This document shows positions 63,844 through 64,000 of a stretch of DNA of 64,000 nt, piece by piece; positions within the stretch are counted from its first letter, which is position 1; each line of letters starts with the position of its first letter. Position numbers and translations under genes: made by a program. The notes below the pieces were generated by a model, which was given only the letters and a program-made list of their open reading frames with translations, was not told where the DNA came from and did not search any database. The stretch is from Gnetum montanum (Eukaryota > Streptophyta > Gnetopsida > Gnetales > Gnetaceae). Location: contig MNCI01017751.1 of the NCBI GenBank assembly GCA_015680685.1, positions 14,971-78,970 of the forward strand, written 5' to 3'.

Positions 63844-64000
63844 ACCTTGTATTGCTAGTGGTAACCTCCTCAAGTTGGATGTGTGTAATTAGGAGCTTTT
63901 CCCTTGTCTCCAGTAGTTATGATTGGGTAGTTGAAATTTCTTCTAGAAGATTAAAGATCTTTGGAATTAGTTACCCAGTTCTGAATAGTCGTTCTAGTGC
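63844..64000. other. Right flank, nothing recognised
   Basis: 157 bp after the chromovirus LTR, no gene or repeat identified. Confidence 0.6.

Noticed and set aside
57243-63848. A target-site duplication for the chromovirus (AATCT against ACCTT).
   Set aside because: Only three of five bases agree; not enough to claim.

Overview
This window looks like intergenic nuclear DNA from a large-genome seed plant, probably a gymnosperm. The organism is inferred, not proven: the DNA is AT-rich, has almost no intact genes, and is filled with old, nested LTR retrotransposons plus one decayed plant gene with phase-respecting gt/ag introns. I found no tRNA, rRNA, CRISPR array or bacterial-type operon. Two assembly gaps are present (21,109-21,112 and 39,993-40,128).

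Layout. 1-1,425: the 5' end (LTR, primer-binding site, gag, protease) of a minus-strand Ty1/copia element that runs off the left edge. 4,704 to about 10,000: a decayed minus-strand Sirevirus-like copia element with several polypurine tracts; its right LTR is split by a solo gypsy LTR (9,150-9,703, TSD TTGGG). 10,830-12,907: a short LTR element with TSD GAGAG and an internally inverted LTR half. 13,528-13,990: an orphan Ty3/gypsy RNase H. About 16,000-23,850: several related LTR elements (called here families A to E) with gag remnants, including a solo family-A LTR (20,526-21,326, TSD ATATC) and a plus-strand family-E LTR. 25,260-29,590: minus-strand Athila/Tat-like remnants (integrase and an ORF1/env-like protein). 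31,678-39,067: a giant imperfect palindrome, two arms of about 3.65 kb around an 88-bp loop. 39,801-40,269: primer-binding site and LTR of another minus-strand element. 40,385-46,227: a broken SPIRRIG/BCHA-type BEACH-WD40 gene. 48,035-57,247: family-B LTR and internal sequence, interrupted by a complete family-A element (48,510-55,504, TSD GTAAT). 57,248-63,843: a degenerate minus-strand Ty3/gypsy chromovirus with two LTRs of exactly 893 bp.

The only host gene is the BEACH gene. Its PH, BEACH and C-terminal exons can be read in order on the + strand from 41,384, but they carry stops and frameshifts and lack most WD40 repeats. A second copy of the BEACH C-terminal exons (40,385-41,379) sits in front of the PH exons, so the locus is an internally duplicated pseudogene.

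The most unusual items are the 7.4-kb palindrome; the CpG-rich GATATC palindrome array just upstream of the TATA box in family-A LTRs, with a parallel ATGCAT array in family E; and the rearranged BEACH pseudogene. No functional gene system was recognised.
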